64,000 nt of DNA from Botryococcus braunii (GCA_002005505.1 KV908528.1:135630-199629); one strand, 5' to 3'. Positions 11,878 through 24,826 are shown, numbered from the stretch's first letter. Numbers and translations are program-made. Notes: generated from the sequence alone by a model not told the origin.

Positions 11878-12275
11878 GCCCTTCCAGCTGAGCCAAGGGC
11901 AGACAGGAATGCATGGCATCATCGGATGCATCTGTACTGGGTTTTCCACGGACTTGCCTGACGGCAAGAAGAAGTAAAAAAAGAACAACTGGATATTCAC
12001 TCAGAAGGCCTACCTACAGAGTCTTCAATCTCTTGGAAGTTTTTTTTCCGTGAAGTGACCTGAGATTATCACCCGTCGTCGTTATCGTGAGACCGTCAGT
12101 AGGTCCGGGTGGTCAGGCAATTGAATTGCTGAAGAATATTTTGCATATCTTGCATAGTAAGGTTACACGCTAGACCTCGAAAGGGTGGAATACTTGAAAG
12201 TGCTGTGGTGTACGCCGGAAGGGTATACTTAAATCAGCTGTGTCAGGCTGAACGCGGTGAGAGGAAGTGAAGTGT

Positions 12276-13079
12276 ATGACCAGACCTCAAACTCGTTCTC
12301 AAAGCAAGGTTTCTGAAAGTAATCCCACCAGTACAGAGACTATGGCAACACCAGCAGGAGGCAGCACGGCCTCCTCAGGAGCTGGACAGTCAGGACAGAC
12401 CACTGGAGGCACTGCAGCCAGCTCGTATGCATACACGATGAACTCCTCCAATCCCAAGATGTCTACGCAGCTGAAGGCTGATCGCACTAATTTCAGGGCC
12501 TGGCGTGAAGAGCTGGAGTCCTGCGCAATGCAAAAAGGAGCAATGGGAGCGTTGGAGACAGCCATGCCTAAGACCGCAGAGAATGCAGCAGTAAAACATT
12601 TCATTTTGCAGTTTGTCCCGTCCATGTGGCACGACGAAGTCAAACAGCGGGGGAGCGCTTTTGACTTCATTCAGTGGATGGCAGACCGCTGCACCGGAGG
12701 GAAGGACAGGGAAATCAACGAGAAGTGGATCAAGGGGCTCAAACAAGGCATGGTAAAGGGAGAGACAGTGCAAGAATGGTGCCACCGAGTCATCAGTATT
12801 GCCGCCTCCCTAGAGGCCAATAACCATCAGCTGAGCGACCGCCAGATCTGCAGGTATATGTATAAGGGGCTACCTGCAGTCTTGCAGAACGACGCTTGGG
12901 CAATTACCTCCGCCAAGTCAGACCCCTACAACATGCTGGAGACGATCCTCACTGCCATTGAGAACTTGGAGTACCAGGATATCCCGTTGGCAGAGTCAGT
13001 GCAAGTCACAGCATCAGCTGCAGCAGTTATGGCAGCAGCAGTAGCAGCAGCCGTGCCAGCTCAGGGTGGAATCCCTGGG
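12276..13079 (+). CDS. gag: E2 Gag, N-terminal part
   Basis: Capsid-like part of a copia Gag, expected to form the cytoplasmic virus-like particle. The ATG at 12276 gives a Ser/Thr-rich N-terminus, then a domain collinear with E4 Gag: the NSSNPKM block, FRAWREELESCA, and the region up to the MYKGLPAVL block. An alanine-rich linker follows. About 268 codons are real; the open frame that runs to 13121 reads into the inserted solo LTR. The frame resumes at 34887 with no loss of phase. No ORF0 precedes it; the leader from PBS to ATG is about 400 bases. An earlier in-frame GTG at 12267 is less likely as start. Confidence 0.8.
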
Positions 13080-13353
13080 TGTTGTGTTTGGTATCAGTAC
13101 AGAACGGAATCCGAAGATTAAAGTTGGAATTAGTGAGCTAGACGGCTCCCTGCCGTCCCAAGGCCTTCGGCCTTGGCGTCCTTTGGGATCCCATAAATGG
13201 ATCCTTTAGGACAGGCGTCCAGTAGGATCCTACTTATGGGATCCTTTGGACTAGTCCGATAACCCCTCCTGAGTTTCAGGACATGCACGCCAGCTGTCCG
13301 CCAGCTGGAGAGATGCTTCAAGACTAGGCCATGGCCACGTCAGCCTTGGATTC

Positions 13354-14045
13354 TGTTAGGTTATGGGCTTGGCGTATTCCTGTGCAGTGGCGGCACGGAG
13401 GGTGTGAGTCAAAGTTCGCTCTACTGTGTGACGAAGAGTAGAGTCTAGAACATGAACAATCAAGGACTGATTGGGCAACTTTAAGGAAACACCCGGAGTG
13501 CTTGTGAAGTCCCAAACAAGTCTATTACAATTGCTCACTTGCTCTCTCTTAACAACGGAATTTAAACTATCCTAACTGGTACGTACTCAGAAAGGATCAA
13601 TCTCATTGTCCGATGATAAGGTAGCCAAGCACATACACATAACATGAAATATTAAGGTCAACAAAGCCTCAAATCTCCCTATCTATTCACCATCACGTTA
13701 CCTGTGCAGTGGCGGCACGGAGGGTGTGAGTCAAAGTTCGCTCTACTGTGTGACGAAGAGTAGAGTCTAGAACATGAACAATCAAGGACTGATTGGGCAA
13801 CTTTAAGGAAACACCCGGAGTGCTTGTGAAGTCCCAAACAAGTGCCTTGCCTCTCCGTGCTAGCACCACTACCTTCCTGCACTAAACGTGTCTGTAACTT
13901 GCGTTATCTTTATCTTCGTTCAAATTGTTCCTAACCGCTAAGTCTTTGTAGTTTCGCCCATATTAGTCATTTATTATTGTCACTGACGGAATAGCCACTA
14001 TTACTCCACTGAGGGAAAGGCATAAATAACTCATCCAATACAACA
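13354..14045 (-). repeat. E3 left (3') LTR
   Basis: 692 bases. Two identical 143-base modules at 13379-13521 and 13701-13843. The polypurine tract complement (cttccccttgcc) follows at 14046. Confidence 0.95.
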
Positions 14046-14063
14046 CTTCCCCTTGCCTTTTCC

Positions 14064-17000
14064 TCACCAGAACTTGGCAAGACCCAGTGAGTTTCTATGA
14101 CCCTGAAACACTAATTTTACTAGAGGTTTAGTGAAGATGTCAGCCACATTTCTGGCAGACTGAATGTATTTGAAGTCAACCTGCCCCTTTGCAATAGCTT
14201 CACGAGCAAAGTGACAGCTGATTGCAATGTGTTTGGTATGTTTAGAATACACTGGATTCCTGAGATGGTTGATGCACCCTTGGTTATCACAATGTATCTT
14301 CACTATCCAGGGTAACACACCAATTTCCTCTAGGAATCCCCTCAGCCAATTAGCTTCCTTCACAACAGCACTTGCTGCCATGAATTCTGCTTCTACTGTG
14401 GAAGTAGCCACAGCAGATTGCTTTTTACTTCCCCACACAACTGCTCCTCCAAACACAGTAAGAACGAAGCCGGTGGTGGAGAAACGGTGGTCTTGATCCC
14501 CACCGTAATCAGCATCAACATATCCCTCCAACTCTGTTTCTTTTCCACCAAGGATCAGAACCAGGTCTCGGGTTCCCTTAAGATATTTCAACACACGGAT
14601 TGCCTCATTCCAGTGTGCTGTTGTGGGTGACATCCTGTACCTCGACAGAACTCCTACAGCCTGGGATATATCAGGACGAGTGGTGTTAGCTATGTAGAGT
14701 AGTGACCCTACTAACTCACAGTATCGATGACCAGGAGGCAGAACACTCCCAGCACCAATACTATCACTCCCATCCTTAGGTGCAGGCATCTGAGACATTA
14801 CAAAATCTTTTGTCATTGGGGTATCGGGCCCAACTGACTCAAGATCAAGACCAAACTTCTCCACAAGTGCATCTATCTTAGGAATGCAACTCAGGGAGAT
14901 TAACCCCTTCTCTCTATCTCTCATGACTTGACAACCTAAGAAATCCTTCACTTCCCCTAAATCGTGGATAGTGAATTCTTTCTTGAGAAGCTCTTTCACT
15001 CTCTCCACCTCTGACATGCTCTTGGATACAATCAAGAGATCATCTACATAAATTAGCACATAGGATTTACCCCCATCTTCAGTGCATCTCACATAAACTC
15101 CAGCATCACTCTTGCACACCTCATACCCCATGACTTCAAGTTTGTCATTCAGGGTTTTATGCCAGGCCCGTGGGGCCTGCTTTAGGCCATACAGTGCCTT
15201 TTTGAGTCGACACACGGTATTGCGATCACCATTCTCAAATCCAGGAGGTTGCGTTACATACACTTCTTCCTCCAGCTCACCATTGAGAAAAGCTGTCTTA
15301 ACATCTACCTGGTGAATCTCATAACCTTCCCTAGCAGCCACAGCTAGCAAGGTTCTCCTAGCTCCATAGCTGCTGGTGGGTGCAAAGACCTCCATGACAT
15401 CTACTCCAGGAATTTGTCGACAACCCTGAGCAACCAATCTTGCCTTGAATCTCAACACATTGCCATGTGCATCCATTTTCACTGAGAAAATCCAGTGAAC
15501 TGGTATTACCTTATGCCCATGAGGTCTGGGAACATATTCCATAACCTCATGGGTGTCTAATGAATTCTGCTCTTCTTGCATCGCAGCCTTCCAGTATTCC
15601 CACTGAGGAGACATCTGAGCTTCTCTTAAATTAGAGGGAACATGGATTTTACCAAATCTAACCCCAGTGTGCTTCCCCTCCTCTCCCTTGCCCTTGGGAG
15701 AATCGTTGGTTGCACCCTCAGAACCCACTACTCTTCCACTGACACTCGCCGCACTACAGCTAGCTTTTCTCTCAGTGGTATCAGGGCTTTCTCGCATGTT
15801 TCTCTCTCTCTTGGATTCGCACCTCGCACTGCTCAACTTGTTGCCTCGCACGCTCACATCTTCCTCCCAAACACAGGTACCTCCCGGGAAGCATCCATAG
15901 TCTGGAGGTTTCTCACATTGTCTGAGCTTCCGGTTCACCTCCACATCCACACTCTGACACATCCTCTCAAGCTCAGGCTCTTGAGGGCTCTCACAGGCAG
16001 AGGGAGGTAGGCTCTGGTCACCCCTTTTCTTCCCCTTCCTTTCTTGACTTGTATGTCTCTGACTTTCACGTTGTGTCACAAGAGTCTGTGACCTCTCATC
16101 CCTGACATCCTTCTCCCAGACACAGGTACCTCTCAGGCTGCACTTGTAATTTGGTGGTACCACACATTGTCCGTGCACCTGATTCACCTCCTCTTCTCGG
16201 CTCTCACACAAGTACTGGGATGCTGACCCAGTACTGCTCGCACAGACATTTCTGGCTGATTCCGAGAGAGTGGAATGTCTCCTCTCAGGACTGTGGCTGT
16301 CACCACCTTCCCCTACCAGTTCATGCCACTGATGGGGAGAGCCAGATGTTTCCACACAGGTCTCACCACTGACATGACACTCATTCACTGGACAGGACCC
16401 ACCCGTGCAACTCAGCTCCCTGGGACCATTTGCAGTCATGACTGTGGCTGCCCCCCTCTCATCACTAACATGAAAATCAGGGCTCTCAGACAGGCACTCA
16501 TCTATCTCCACTTCCCCTGGTCCCTGTGACTGTGTGTCACTTTCTGTTAGCCCCACTCTGTCTCTGCTCTCACCCACCTCCTGTGACAGCAGGAGTTCTC
16601 TTGCAAGTGTTCGTTGCTCATGCCTCTGGGCTCTTGTTAGCCCATCAGCAGCCAAATTGGAGTTCTCCAGGCTTGTTGGTCTGAGAGACTCTTGAGCTCG
16701 CATCATTTGTTGCTGTAGTCCCGAGTCCGAATGAATGCCGCGGGCCAGGTCCAGAGCTGCTTCGATGGTCCTTCGGATCTCCGCGGGAGCAGTGGATCTC
16801 TGGGGGTCAGGCTCGGGCTCAGCCTTCCCAGAGGGTCCTGGACATTCTGAGTCTGTGTCTTCCTGGGAAATGTGTGAATGTACTGTCTCGACTGATGAGT
16901 CCTGGATCTCTGCCTCACTGTCGTCTCCACAAGATACCTTAACTGGCTCTGGGTGCTGTTTGGTAGTGCTGGGTTCAGAGGGAACAGGGGACAGAAATTC

Positions 17001-18517
17001 CTCAGACTGAGCAGGAGTCACACTGAGACCAACACGAGAGGCCCCTCTGAGATGCTCCACAAAGATGACATCTCTGCTCTCTCGCCATATACCCCCACCC
17101 ATGTATATCCGATAGGCTTTGGAGGAGGCTGAATAACCTGTGAGCATTCCTGGCACAGTTTTTGGTGCAAAGACTGGCCTCTGGACATCTGGGATATGCA
17201 CATATGCAAGACAACCCCATGTGCGCAGGAGTGAGACATCAGGCTTATATCCCCAGAATAATTCAAAGGGGGTAAGGTCCCTGCCTGTGCTTGGGCCCAT
17301 GTTAAGCAGGGTGCATGCTGTCTCCAGGGCTTCTTTCCAGAGGGTGGGACTGGCAGCAGCAAAGCTCAGGATAGTCCGGGTTCTTTCCTTCAGGGTTCGG
17401 TTGGCTCGTTCAGCTGCTCCATTCTGCTGTGGGGTGTATGGGGCAGAGGTCTCCAGCTTAGTCCCCTGGGAGGCACAGAACTCCTTGAACCGGGCATTAA
17501 GAAATTCAGTTCCTCTGTCACATCTGACACACTTCACAGTGGTTTTTCGTTGTGTCTGCCAGTAAACAAGTAAGTCCCTGACAGCTGCACTGATGGTGTC
17601 TTTGGACTTTACTGGAATAACTGCTTTCCACTGTGAGGCTTCATCCAGTACAGTAACCCAGAAACGTTCACCAGTAATGGCTGCAGGTGTAATAGGACCC
17701 ACAGTGTCTATGTGTACTCGATCCAGGGGTTCCAAGGCAGGTCTGGTACTGATTCCGAAGGAGGGTCTGGCAGTCTTTCCTTCAATACACGCTTCACAGT
17801 GTACCGGGCAATCAGTGCAGGGAGAGAGAGAGGTGTCAATCCCAGTCACCAGGTTCTCCTTAGCAAGACGCTGCATCCACGTTTCTCCAGGGTGTCCCAT
17901 TCTGCTATGCCACAAGTAACGTTTGGCACAGCTGTGTGATAAGATACTGGATTTTGGCTGTTTGGTTGCACTGGCTGCATGCTTTGAGGTGCTGTTTCCT
18001 CTCACTGCAACTACACTATGAATGTAGTACAGTCCCATCTCTGCAGTGACCTGAGCTCTCCAGTGGTTTGGTCCACTGACATACGAAAAGGCACCCACAT
18101 TGTCTGTTTGGAATATTGCACCATCCCTAAGGGCAGCAGATACTGACAGGATGTTGGTGGTAGCTGAAGGGACACACTGCACATGGTGGATCCAGAGGGG
18201 AATGCGTTGCGGGCTCAAAATGCAGACTGACCCAGATGCAATAATACACCCAGTGGCATCAGAGGTGGCCAAGTGCAGGGGAATTGGTTTGGCATGGATG
18301 ATAGGGTTATGCAGCAATGCCACGTCATTTACTAGGTGGACCGAGGCCCCACTGTCAACCAGCCAGGAGTGCTGCAGGGGTTTACTGATAGTACTGTCCA
18401 GGACATTGTGAGATATTGTGTACAGCATACCTTCAGGAGGAGGTGGAGGTGGAGCAGGAGGCTGAAACCAAGCAGGGAAGGCATCTGCACCATGATGGGC
18501 CAGTTGGGCTACTGGGG
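14064..18517 (-). CDS. pol: E3 Pol: protease, integrase, RT, RNase H
   Basis: C-terminal ~1480 codons of the gag-pol gene, cut off from gag by E4. Order: Pro-rich linker; protease (HSWLVDSGASVHLVND); integrase zinc finger (LWHSRMGHPG...CPVHCEAC) and catalytic core (HIDTVGP, CDRGTEF, QNGAAERANR); a long Ser/Glu-rich linker with two Cys repeats centred on GTCVWE near 16125 and 15870; RT (HQVDVKTAFLNGELEEEVYV, LIYVDDLLI); RNase H (VDADYGGDQDH, HCDNQGC, KHTKHIAISCHFAREA). It ends in TGA at 14064. All catalytic blocks are intact. When gag and pol are joined across one copy of the E4 target site, the frames are off by one base, so E3 was probably defective already or an indel lies at the junction. 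Confidence 0.9.
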
Positions 18518-18522
18518 GATGG

Positions 18523-19216
18523 TGTGAAAGGTTATGGGCAATCGGCTTTCCCTGTACAAAGCAGACAGGTCGTCAATAGACGAAGTTACTCCAGCTACAG
18601 TCCGTACGACTGTCTGCTGAGTGCCACACACAACTGTCGGACAAGACTAGCATCTGGTGATGCCCAGCATCTTTCACAACCAGTTCCGTTACATCATTAT
18701 CTTGTACACAAGCACCGATCAAGCAATCACTAGATAAGGCTCTAGACGGCTACGTTCAAGTACATGCCTATACTCCCTGAAGTCACTGTCCCTTATCTGT
18801 TTGAGTGACTACAGGGTACACTAAGCTTGTTCACTCTCACAATAGCAACAATGATACAACACACACTGCCGCACCGTACCTGTACAAAGCAGACAGGTCG
18901 TCAATAGACGAAGTTACTCCTGCTACAGTCCGTACGACTGTCTGCTGAGTGCCACACACAACTGTCGGACAAGACTAGCATCTGGTGATGCCCAGCATCT
19001 TTCACAACCAGTTGGTATTCACTCCGGTGGGGCAGCCTTAAGAGTTCATCCGACAAACGTGTGATCTAGATAGGATTGTGCCTTATGTTCGAAAACGTCC
19101 AGAATCTGCCGTGTCTCAAGGTACCTTATGTTCTCAATGGACCCATATCCTAATAGTGCACACATGAAGATCACTTAAAGCACAAGGCATTCAATAATAA
19201 TGTTCAGAACTCAACA
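18523..19216 (-). repeat. E4 left (3') LTR
   Basis: 694 bases from tgtgaaagg to ctcaaca. Modules at 18551-18685 and 18879-19013. Confidence 0.97.
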
Positions 19217-19236
19217 CTTCCCCTTGCCTGCATGCT

Positions 19237-22200
19237 TTAAGTGTATCTTCTCAAACCTAGTGAATCACGATGACCAACAAACACGGGCTTGGCAAGTGGC
19301 TTGGTCATAATGTCAGCCACATTGCGTGCAGATTCCACATAGAGGATATCTACCTGCCCAAGTGCCATAGCTTCCCTAGCGTAGTGGAAGCTTACTGCAA
19401 CGTGCTTTGTGAATTTGGAATACAGGGGGTTCCGTAAATTAGAAATGCATCCTTGGTTGTCACAGAAAATTTTGACCCTCCAAGGTGCAGCCCCTATCTC
19501 TTCCAAGAAGCCCCTTAGCCAGTTGGCTTCCTTCACAATATGGCCAGCTGCCATAAACTCAGCTTGCACAGTTGAGGTAGCAACTGAGCTCTGCTTCTTG
19601 CTTCCCCAAACCACGGCACTACCATAGACTGATAGAACATAGCCAGTGGTGGAATACCTGTGGTCCAGGTCCCCAGCATAGTCGGCATCAACATAGCCTT
19701 CTAGCTCAGGGCCCTTTCCACCCAGAGTAAGAGCTAACTCTCTGGTATCTCTCAAGTACTTCAGCACTCGAATGGCCTCATTCCAGTGTGAGGTAGTGGG
19801 TGTCATTCTATACCTTGACAACACTCCAACAGCCTGAGAAATGTCAGGCCGGGTCGTATTGGCTATGTACAGTAACGATCCAATTAACTCGCAGTATCGA
19901 TGACCAGGTGGCAGAGGGGTACCAGCCCCATGTGACATACCATCTGAGGACTCGGGTCTGCTGCTAGCCACGAAGTCCTTGGACATGGGGGTATCAACCC
20001 CACGTCCATCATCAGCAACGCCAAACTTCTCCACAAGAGCATCAATCTTGGGAGTGCAACTCATGGAAATAGTGCCCTGAACTCTATTGCGTAGGACCTG
20101 ACACCCCAGGAAATCATTCACCTCTCCCAAATCATGGATGGTGAAGTCCTTCTTCAATAACTCTTTCCCCCACTCAATCTCTGCAACCACTCTGGCAACT
20201 ATGAGAAGATCATCGACATAAACAAGAATAAACGACAGATTACCATCAGGGGCCCTCCTGATGTATACCCCAGCGTCGCTCTTGCACACACTATACCCCA
20301 TCACGCTCAACTTGTCGCTCAAGGTCTTGTGCCAAGCCCGTGGGGCTTGCTTAAGACCGTAGAGTGCCTTCCTGAGCTTGCACACAACTCTCGTGTTGCC
20401 ATTCTCAAATCCTGGTGGTTGGGTTACATAGACCTCTTCCTCCAACTCCCCATTGAGAAAAGCTGTCTTGATATCCACTTGGTGGATCTCAAGATTTTGT
20501 GTGGCAGCCACTGCCAGCACAGCTCTCCTAGCACCATAGCTGCTGGTAGGTGCAAAAACCTCACCAACATCTATACCAGGAATCTGTCTGCAACCCTGGG
20601 CAACCAATCTTGCTTTAAACCGAGTGACATTCCCATGTGCATCGTTTTTTGTAGAAAAAATCCAATGAACAGGGATAACTTTCTGCCCATGGGGTCTTTC
20701 CACATACTGCATAACCTCATGGGTGTCTAAAGACTCCATCTCCTCTTGCATTGCCTGCTGCCAAAACTCCCACTGAGGTGAGCGCTGGGCTTCCCTCAAG
20801 TTTGAGGGCACGTGAACTTTTCCCAACGTGACAGAAGGTACACTCTGTACCTTATGCTGTGGTGCAGCAGGGCTGTCAGCCTTACTGATGCTGTTCCCTT
20901 CTCTCTCTCTCTCTCCCTGGTTGCCAGAATAAGGTACATTATGTACCTTATGCTGGGACTGGGCAGTACTGCCGGGATTATCTGATTCCTTCTCAAGTCT
21001 CTCTCTCTCTCCTTGACTACTGGACTCATGTGCAGCACCCTTACATTCTCGCACCTTCCGCAATGCAGAGGGGAGCAGCAGCTCTCTCTCTCTCCTGGAC
21101 TCACACTTGGGCACACTACCCAGACTTGCCTGAGCTGCGCCTACAATGTCAGCCTGCACACCATAAGCATGACTAGCCAGTGACTGGGATTGGGCACCAG
21201 CTTCCCCTACTGCTGGCATGTCTAACCCACTGCTCTCATCTCTTACATCTGCACCGAACATAGCCTCGACTGTCTCAACCTGCCCCTGCATATCAGGGAG
21301 ACCAACCATGTTTGGCTCACTCACAATTGCCTGACCTGGGTCAGGGGCATGCAATGGGATGTCAGAATGCTCTCTCCTAGCCACGCGCTGTACATAACGC
21401 TGCTCCCTTGTAAGGGTGGTCCCTGGAGGAAGGGGAATTTGTGACTTCCCCTGCATTCGCAACCCCTCTTGTACCTTCTGCATTTTTTCTACCTGGGATT
21501 GAGTTTCTACACCCCCCCTGGCCAGATTCTGCATATGCTCAAGCACCGACCACGAGTGCTGAGATGGTTCTGGGGTCCCAACAGTAGAATCCAGGCTGGT
21601 GGGGTTTCCTTGGTCATGTGCTGCTGTGGTCCCGTCTCCAGACTGATCCCCAGCACAAAGTCCAGAGGTCCCAGGAGCCCCAGTGGAAAGCGTCTCCACT
21701 CCATGGTCATCCTCCTCATCCCAGAACGTGGGTGGAGCAGCAGAGGGAATTGCTTGAGGCGTTGCCAGATTCTCACTGCCAAGGGGGGGTGATATCCTAG
21801 AATCATAGACAGACCCAGGCTGGACCTTTGATAGACCCACTCTCTCAGCCCCCCTCAAGTGCTCGATAAAGCTGACGTCCCTACTCTCCTTCCACACTCC
21901 ATTCCCCACGTACACACGATACGCTTTAGACTGGGGACAATAACCAGTAAACATCCCAGGGATGGTCTTGGGCCCAAAAACAGACCTTTGGCCACTGGGA
22001 ATGTGCACATGGGCTACACAGCCAAACGTGCGCAGCACAGACACATCAGGTTTGACACCAAAGAATAATTCCATGGGGGTCAGGGACCTGCCTGAAGTAG
22101 GACCCACATTGTAGAGGAGGGTAGCTGTCTCAAGCGCCTCCTTCCAAAGGGAGGGGTCTGCTGCAGCATGGACCAACAGAGTCCTTGTTCGCTCCTTCAG

Positions 22201-24450
22201 GGTCCTATTCATCCTCTCCGCCACCCCATTCTGCTGAGGCGTGTAGGGCGCTGAGGACTCCATCTTAGTGCCCTGCTGAGCACAAAACTCTTTGAATTGC
22301 TGGTTCAGGAACTCTGAACCCCTGTCAGTCCTCACACACTTCACAACCGTGCCTCGTTGGGTCTGCCAAAAACGGAGCAGGTCTATCACAGCCTTTGGGA
22401 TGCCATCCTTTGACTTCACAGGCAGGGAGGCAACTTGGTGTGAACTTTCATCCACTACAGTGACCCAATATCGTTCACCTGTGATGGCAGGAGGTGATAT
22501 GGGACCCACAGTATCCACATGGACTCTATCGAGTGGGTGATGTGCAGGCCTGGAAGATACAGGGAAAGGAGGTCTGGAGTGTTTCCCTTGTATACACGAT
22601 TCACAGTGCTTGGGGCACTCAGAGCAGGGAGCAAGGGAGATATTGATTCCTGTAACCAGATCTTCCTTGGAGAACCTCTGCATGCTGCTGGCACCAGGAT
22701 GACCTAACCTAGCATGCCACAGAGATCTCTCGCTACACACGTGTCCTTTCCTAAGATGAGACGCCTCAGCCATGTGATCAATATGTCTGCAGCCAACTTG
22801 CTGCCCTCTGACAGGACTAACAAACTCCAAAAAAAACAGACCTCGTGCGCGGGTGATATCTCCACACCACCCTTCAGGTCCCTTCATGGCTGTGTAACCA
22901 CCTGCAGTGTCAGTCAGGAAAGATGCTCCATCCTGAATTGCACCAGTGACTGAAATGAGGTTGGTATGCGCAGAAGGAACACACTGCACATTGTGCAGCC
23001 AGAATACTTCGTGCCTTGCATTCACAAGGCATACAGACCCAGATGCAATGATTCCTCCCTTGGCGTCTGAGGTTGCCAAGTGCAGAGGAAGAGGCTGTCT
23101 ATGCATAACTGGATTATGGAGCAATGAGAGATCATTGACTATATGCACAGAGGCACCACTATCTATTAACCAAGATGTGCTGCTAGCTCCATGCGAAGTT
23201 GGGGCAAGCACATTGAGAGAGATAAACATCGCCTCACCAGAAGGAGGGGGTGGAGGTGGTAAATGCCACCCCGGAAACGTGTGTTGACTTGTTGGATAGT
23301 TATATGCTGAAGGAGGTCCAGGGCTGGAAGCGGATGAAGGCGGGCCACCCCGGCCAGATCCATGGTCCCACCAGGCTTGAGGAGACGACTGTGGGCCTCC
23401 CTGGCCCCAGTAAGCTGCAGGCCCAACGCTTGCCGCTTGCATGTTTTGATGCAGAGCCTGCAGCTGCCTGAGCGGTCCGCAGTCAGTCATGAAGTGGCCC
23501 TTTGCCTTGCAGAAGTGGCATGTAAGCTCCTCTCTGGGCCTTCTTGCCCTGCCAGGTCCACGCCCCCTGCCACCAAAAGTAGTTGCAGAGGGGCCAGCGG
23601 GAGGCTGTTCGTTTGCTGGTAGTGCTGCTCCAACTCCCGGTACTGCTCCCACTCCTGGTGCAGCTCCAGCGCTTGATGACGCTCCAGCTACCCCCCCAGA
23701 GGGACCAGCCACTGCTGCAGCTGCCATGGCCTGAGGTGTTCCCTCTGCAGGTGGGTCCTTGTACCCACGGCTGGCTGCGGCGCGCAGGATTCTTTGAATC
23801 AGCTCCAATGGCGGCTTGTCGGTTGCCATAACCTCCAGGGACTCGAGCCTCAGCACAGGAGGGAGGCCCTTCACCATCAGCTCCCCAACATTGTGGTCCA
23901 AGAGGATGAACGCGTTGTTTCTGAGACTTGTAGCCAGATCCATCATTCTGTAGAGGTAGACCTTGAGTGTCTCCCCTGTCTTGATGCCCTGCTCCATTTC
24001 CTTGTACCACTCAAGGTTGATGTCTTGGTTGCTCCCTCCAGTGTGACTGTTCTTCACCCACGCGATGAAGTCGAACGCTGCTTTGTGGCATGAGATCTGA
24101 GAATGCCAGATGACTGGAACTGACTGGATCAGCCACTGCTTGATGGCTGAGTTCTCCACCGACCCTGGCATTGGCCTCTCCAAAGCCGCTCTGACCCCCT
24201 TGGTGTTTGCGCACGCCTCCAAATTTTCATACCAAAATTCAAAATTGCGCCCTCCATCATCAAGCATGACAGTCATCTTTGGATTAGAGGTATTGGGGAT
24301 GTAGGCTGCCTTGTCAATCTCCACCTTTGGTTCTGCAGTGGCTGATTGTGTCCCGGTCATAGACTGCCCTGGAGTGGCCCCACTGACTTCTCCAGGTTGA
24401 GACATTGCTGTTTCACTGCTACTTTCCTTTTCTTTGCCCCTTTTTGTCAT
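19237..24450 (-). CDS. gag-pol: E4 Gag-Pol polyprotein, intact
   Basis: 1737 codons from ATG at 24450 to TAA at 19237. Encodes the particle protein and all enzymes for copia retrotransposition. Gag is at about 1-300, with zinc knuckle CHFCKAKGHFMTDC at about 311-324. Protease active site WLIDSGAS at about 426-433. Integrase: HHCC finger from LWHARLGH (~577), catalytic D in HVDTVGP (~647), D in TDRGSEF (~709), E in QNGVAERMNR (~744). A low-complexity linker runs to about 1230 with two QHKV repeats. RT: KARLVAQG (~1279), LVYVDDLLI (~1411). RNase H: YVDADYAGD (~1588), FCDNQGC, KFTKHVAVSFHYAREA. All catalytic residues are present. A single frame means Gag:Pol ratio must be set by processing, splicing or turnover rather than frameshifting. 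The E5 copy differs by one amino acid. Confidence 0.97.
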   Translation of the reverse strand: MTKRGKEKESSSETAMSQPGEVSGATPGQSMTGTQSATAEPKVEIDKAAYIPNTSNPKMTVMLDDGGRNFEFWYENLEACANTKGVRAALERPMPGSVENSAIKQWLIQSVPVIWHSQISCHKAAFDFIAWVKNSHTGGSNQDINLEWYKEMEQGIKTGETLKVYLYRMMDLATSLRNNAFILLDHNVGELMVKGLPPVLRLESLEVMATDKPPLELIQRILRAAASRGYKDPPAEGTPQAMAAAAVAGPSGGVAGASSSAGAAPGVGAVPGVGAALPANEQPPAGPSATTFGGRGRGPGRARRPREELTCHFCKAKGHFMTDCGPLRQLQALHQNMQAASVGPAAYWGQGGPQSSPQAWWDHGSGRGGPPSSASSPGPPSAYNYPTSQHTFPGWHLPPPPPPSGEAMFISLNVLAPTSHGASSTSWLIDSGASVHIVNDLSLLHNPVMHRQPLPLHLATSDAKGGIIASGSVCLVNARHEVFWLHNVQCVPSAHTNLISVTGAIQDGASFLTDTAGGYTAMKGPEGWCGDITRARGLFFLEFVSPVRGQQVGCRHIDHMAEASHLRKGHVCSERSLWHARLGHPGASSMQRFSKEDLVTGINISLAPCSECPKHCESCIQGKHSRPPFPVSSRPAHHPLDRVHVDTVGPISPPAITGERYWVTVVDESSHQVASLPVKSKDGIPKAVIDLLRFWQTQRGTVVKCVRTDRGSEFLNQQFKEFCAQQGTKMESSAPYTPQQNGVAERMNRTLKERTRTLLVHAAADPSLWKEALETATLLYNVGPTSGRSLTPMELFFGVKPDVSVLRTFGCVAHVHIPSGQRSVFGPKTIPGMFTGYCPQSKAYRVYVGNGVWKESRDVSFIEHLRGAERVGLSKVQPGSVYDSRISPPLGSENLATPQAIPSAAPPTFWDEEDDHGVETLSTGAPGTSGLCAGDQSGDGTTAAHDQGNPTSLDSTVGTPEPSQHSWSVLEHMQNLARGGVETQSQVEKMQKVQEGLRMQGKSQIPLPPGTTLTREQRYVQRVARREHSDIPLHAPDPGQAIVSEPNMVGLPDMQGQVETVEAMFGADVRDESSGLDMPAVGEAGAQSQSLASHAYGVQADIVGAAQASLGSVPKCESRRERELLLPSALRKVRECKGAAHESSSQGERERLEKESDNPGSTAQSQHKVHNVPYSGNQGEREREGNSISKADSPAAPQHKVQSVPSVTLGKVHVPSNLREAQRSPQWEFWQQAMQEEMESLDTHEVMQYVERPHGQKVIPVHWIFSTKNDAHGNVTRFKARLVAQGCRQIPGIDVGEVFAPTSSYGARRAVLAVAATQNLEIHQVDIKTAFLNGELEEEVYVTQPPGFENGNTRVVCKLRKALYGLKQAPRAWHKTLSDKLSVMGYSVCKSDAGVYIRRAPDGNLSFILVYVDDLLIVARVVAEIEWGKELLKKDFTIHDLGEVNDFLGCQVLRNRVQGTISMSCTPKIDALVEKFGVADDGRGVDTPMSKDFVASSRPESSDGMSHGAGTPLPPGHRYCELIGSLLYIANTTRPDISQAVGVLSRYRMTPTTSHWNEAIRVLKYLRDTRELALTLGGKGPELEGYVDADYAGDLDHRYSTTGYVLSVYGSAVVWGSKKQSSVATSTVQAEFMAAGHIVKEANWLRGFLEEIGAAPWRVKIFCDNQGCISNLRNPLYSKFTKHVAVSFHYAREAMALGQVDILYVESARNVADIMTKPLAKPVFVGHRDSLGLRRYT

Positions 24451-24826
24451 ACTATTGTCACTTCACCAGCCAAACTTACTCATAAACTTCTGGAATGCAG
24501 CAATACCCTACAATTCCCTCCATGTCATGGAAATTTACCAGCCAGTCTTGCACAGTAGTAGCAGATATGTTCCCCTCAGAAGTTTGCGCCGGAGTCCGGC
24601 CCGACTCACTCAGTGCTTCTAGACAACGTCTATGAATGATAAAGCACAGCTAAAACTTCAATTATGAATTTCCCAGAAAGGTAAACTGTGAGTAAGATAA
24701 TGGTCCTGGTACACTCGAGTTCCCTTGCGCCGCTGCGCCATGCTCGAGCTCCTTTGTTGACGCTTACGTCTGACCCATCCGTAGACGACCTTCACTCCTG
24801 CTTTTACTTGGCTCAGCTGGAAGGGC